Shown: one piece after another, positions 31,780-33,317 of the stretch
How positions within the stretch are numbered: position 1 is the stretch's first letter
Layout of the letters: the number at the start of each line of letters is the position of its first letter
Origin: CAKZYD01 sp039814715
GTDB taxonomy: Bacteria > Pseudomonadota > Alphaproteobacteria > Sphingomonadales > CAKZYD01
DNA length: 33,317 nucleotides
NCBI GenBank assembly: GCA_039814715.1
Contig: JBCCAR010000036.1
Location: 1-33,317, forward strand
Direction: 5' to 3'
Made by a program: the position numbers and the translations under genes
The notes under the pieces: generated by a model
Database searches by the model: none
What the model was told of the DNA's origin: nothing
Seen by the model: only the letters and a program-made list of their open reading frames with translations

Positions 31780-33135
31780 ATGATGACGCGGCGACAAGCA
31801 GTAACAACAAGCATGCTCGGCGGCGCAATGCTTGCTGGCGGCCCGGCGTCTGCCGAAAGGGCGAGCGCGCCAGCCCCTGCGATCAGGCAAAAGACGCCGC
31901 TCGCAAATTTCGGCCGCGCAAGGCAGCTCATGGCGCAGCACGGACTTGATGCACTGGTGGTGCGGCAAAGCGTGAATGTCCGCTATTTTGCTGGATATGA
32001 GCCGTTTTTAACGCGCCTTGGGTTTGAGACGCCCGGTCTGGTTGTGGTGCCCGCCGATCCCTTGCGGCCTGCCACGCTCATTGCTTCCAGCGTGGACGTA
32101 TGGCGCTTAAGCCAGCAAGATGAATGGCACCCTGAAAACATCATTCCTTTTACCGGTACGGCTGACCTAGAGGCGCTCAAACAAGCCTCGATGCCTCAGG
32201 CCTATTCTGCTGACATGGGTTGGCCCATTCAAGAACAGGGACTGACGCAGATCGATAAGGACATGATCGCGTATGTTGATCGTTTTTCAGCCGATGCGGC
32301 GCCAAGCCCGCAATGGGGCCTTGTGAAGGCCTTGCGTGACTTAGGGCTCGAAAAAAGTGTGATCGGATATGACGATGCCGCCATTGCGCAGATGATTGCT
32401 GGCCACGGGCTTGACGACGTCACGTGCCGTGATGGGATCAATCTGATCCGGCGTATCCGTATGGTCAAAACCGCTGGTGAAGTGGGGTTGATGCGAACAG
32501 TGGGTGAGCGAAATGCGGCTGCCGCAAATGCCGCAATGGCGGCCATTCAACCTGGCATGACCTTAAGCGATATTCAACGCCTCTTCGCAATTGAGACGGC
32601 AAAGCGGGACCTGGCGGCTGTGTTCATTGTTGCAGGCTCTCTGCATGAACTGCCGCACGGCGAAGTGGTGGAAGGCGAGCCTATTTTAGTTGACGCTGTC
32701 TCCAGCTACCAAGGCTACCACGGCGACTACGGACGCACATTTTTACTAGGCGAAGCACCGCGTGCGTTTAAGCCAAAGACACAGAAGCTGCAAATTGCTT
32801 GGCAGGCAGCGTTTGATATGATCCGTCCAGGGGTCCGTTATTCTGAAATCCGCGCTGCCGCGATAGAGGCCGTGCGTAAAGCAGCCATTGGTGAGCAGTT
32901 GAGCGTTGTAAATCCTCACAGTGTCGGGCTGCAGCACACCGATGAACCCGGCATCGAGGATATGCCCAGTTTCGTAAAAGATGACATTGTCTTAGAGGCC
33001 GGCATGACCATGACCGTTGATTTGCCGCACCTTGAGCCCGGCTGGGGAGCTTGCCATCTAGAAGACTTGATTGTCGTTACGGAGAATGGCGCAGAACCAC
33101 TCCACGATATGTCGCGGCCCGTTGTGGAACTTTAG
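31780..33135 (+). CDS. Exported M24 (Xaa-Pro peptidase-like) metallopeptidase homologue
   Basis: A 451-residue protein. MMTRRQAVTTSMLGGAMLAGG, then PASA/E, looks like a Tat signal peptide, so export to the periplasm in folded form is inferred. A creatinase-like N-terminal domain (ANFGRARQLMAQHGLDALVV) precedes the pita-bread catalytic domain. There the metal ligands read LVDAVSSYQGYHGDYGRTF (two Asp), NPHSVGLQH (His) and CHLEDLIVV (Glu). The remaining ligand, normally Glu in a TVEP-like context, is Asp here (TVDLP), so activity or metal preference may differ. AAGGA lies six bases before the ATG at 31780; the frame is open to 31711 without support. The substrate is unknown. Confidence 0.88.
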   Translation: MMTRRQAVTTSMLGGAMLAGGPASAERASAPAPAIRQKTPLANFGRARQLMAQHGLDALVVRQSVNVRYFAGYEPFLTRLGFETPGLVVVPADPLRPATLIASSVDVWRLSQQDEWHPENIIPFTGTADLEALKQASMPQAYSADMGWPIQEQGLTQIDKDMIAYVDRFSADAAPSPQWGLVKALRDLGLEKSVIGYDDAAIAQMIAGHGLDDVTCRDGINLIRRIRMVKTAGEVGLMRTVGERNAAAANAAMAAIQPGMTLSDIQRLFAIETAKRDLAAVFIVAGSLHELPHGEVVEGEPILVDAVSSYQGYHGDYGRTFLLGEAPRAFKPKTQKLQIAWQAAFDMIRPGVRYSEIRAAAIEAVRKAAIGEQLSVVNPHSVGLQHTDEPGIEDMPSFVKDDIVLEAGMTMTVDLPHLEPGWGACHLEDLIVVTENGAEPLHDMSRPVVEL

Positions 33136-33200
33136 ACCCGGCCCTGTTTACGCGCGGCGGGATTGGACGTTTGAGTCCAAAGGCGACATCCGCCTCCGTC

Positions 33201-33223
33201 GTCCTCCGGCTTGACCGGGGGAC
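33201..33223. repeat. Extragenic palindrome between converging genes
   Basis: GTCCTCCGG (33201-33209) pairs with CCGGGGGAC (33215-33223), with one G-U, around the loop CTTGA. The CCGGCTTGACCGG core resembles short palindromes that recur between genes in many alphaproteobacterial genomes. It lies between the stops of the M24 and GIY-YIG genes. A terminator role is possible, but no T-run follows on either side. Confidence 0.55.
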
Positions 33224-33233
33224 CCATTCATGA

Positions 33234-33317
33234 TCATGGGGCTGCAATCTGTGGGTATAAATCCTGCCAGTGGGGGTTACGCGCTTCGATCAGACTGACT
33301 TTCCAATCTCGGTTGTA
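33234..33317 (-). CDS. GIY-YIG nuclease family protein, C-terminal end (partial)
   Basis: The last 27 codons of a minus-strand gene enter from the right edge: YNRDWKVSLIEARNPHW, then QDLYPQIAAP and TGA (33234-33236). The WK..LIE..NP.W.DLY pattern is the usual C-terminus of the small UPF0213/YhbQ-like GIY-YIG proteins of about 90-100 residues. The catalytic GIY...YIG part lies outside the window, so integrity cannot be judged. It converges with the M24 gene across the palindrome. Confidence 0.8.
   Translation of the reverse strand, partial: YNRDWKVSLIEARNPHWQDLYPQIAAP

Overview
The window is alphaproteobacterial chromosome. The evidence is the gene order aroA - cmk - rpsA - ihfB - lapA - pyrF - trpF - trpB - trpA - accD - folC, the FYDLN-type zinc-ribbon protein (TIGR02300) divergent from aroA, the alphaproteobacterial form of AddA/AddB, a DUF2948 gene, and a DivL-type cell-cycle kinase with tyrosine in place of the phosphoacceptor histidine. 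DivL implies a CtrA/CckA network. Genus cannot be fixed from sequence alone.

Layout. Bases 1-3174 are a damaged accessory segment. It holds an ExbB/TolQ-type fragment running off the left edge, an IS110-family element whose long 5' non-coding end could carry a bridge RNA, the C-terminal stub of an IS481-family transposase, and an outer-membrane porin (alginate-export type) that has lost its N-terminus at the IS481 end. A tRNA-Ala(GGC) marks the return to core DNA. A polytopic membrane protein (-) and a cytochrome P450 (+) then diverge from a region holding a clean inverted repeat.

Bases 5648-13440 hold the TIGR02300 gene and the aroA/cmk/rpsA/ihfB block. That block is interrupted by a large chemoreceptor gene between aroA and cmk, and by a decayed outer-membrane beta-barrel gene (two in-frame stops, opposite strand) between cmk and rpsA.

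Bases 13520-19607 are a forward run: lapA, pyrF, the last three tryptophan genes, accD and folC. Most junctions overlap by 4-14 bases, and the run ends in a bidirectional terminator.

Bases 19668-31656 are a leftward run: DUF2948, divL, tsaE, amgK, murU, addB, addA, trxA. The tsaE-to-addA part is joined by 0-4 base junctions. It combines cell-cycle control (DivL), tRNA t6A modification (TsaE), peptidoglycan recycling (AmgK/MurU) and double-strand-break repair (AddAB).

The right end has a Tat-exported M24 peptidase homologue (+), an extragenic palindrome, and the C-terminal end of a GIY-YIG nuclease entering from the right.

I found no CRISPR array, no recognisable defence island and no clearly new multi-gene system. 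The observations most worth a second look are the IS110 leader (bridge RNA candidate), the two decayed envelope genes, the Tyr-for-His DivL, and the transcriptional coupling of amgK/murU with tsaE and addAB.
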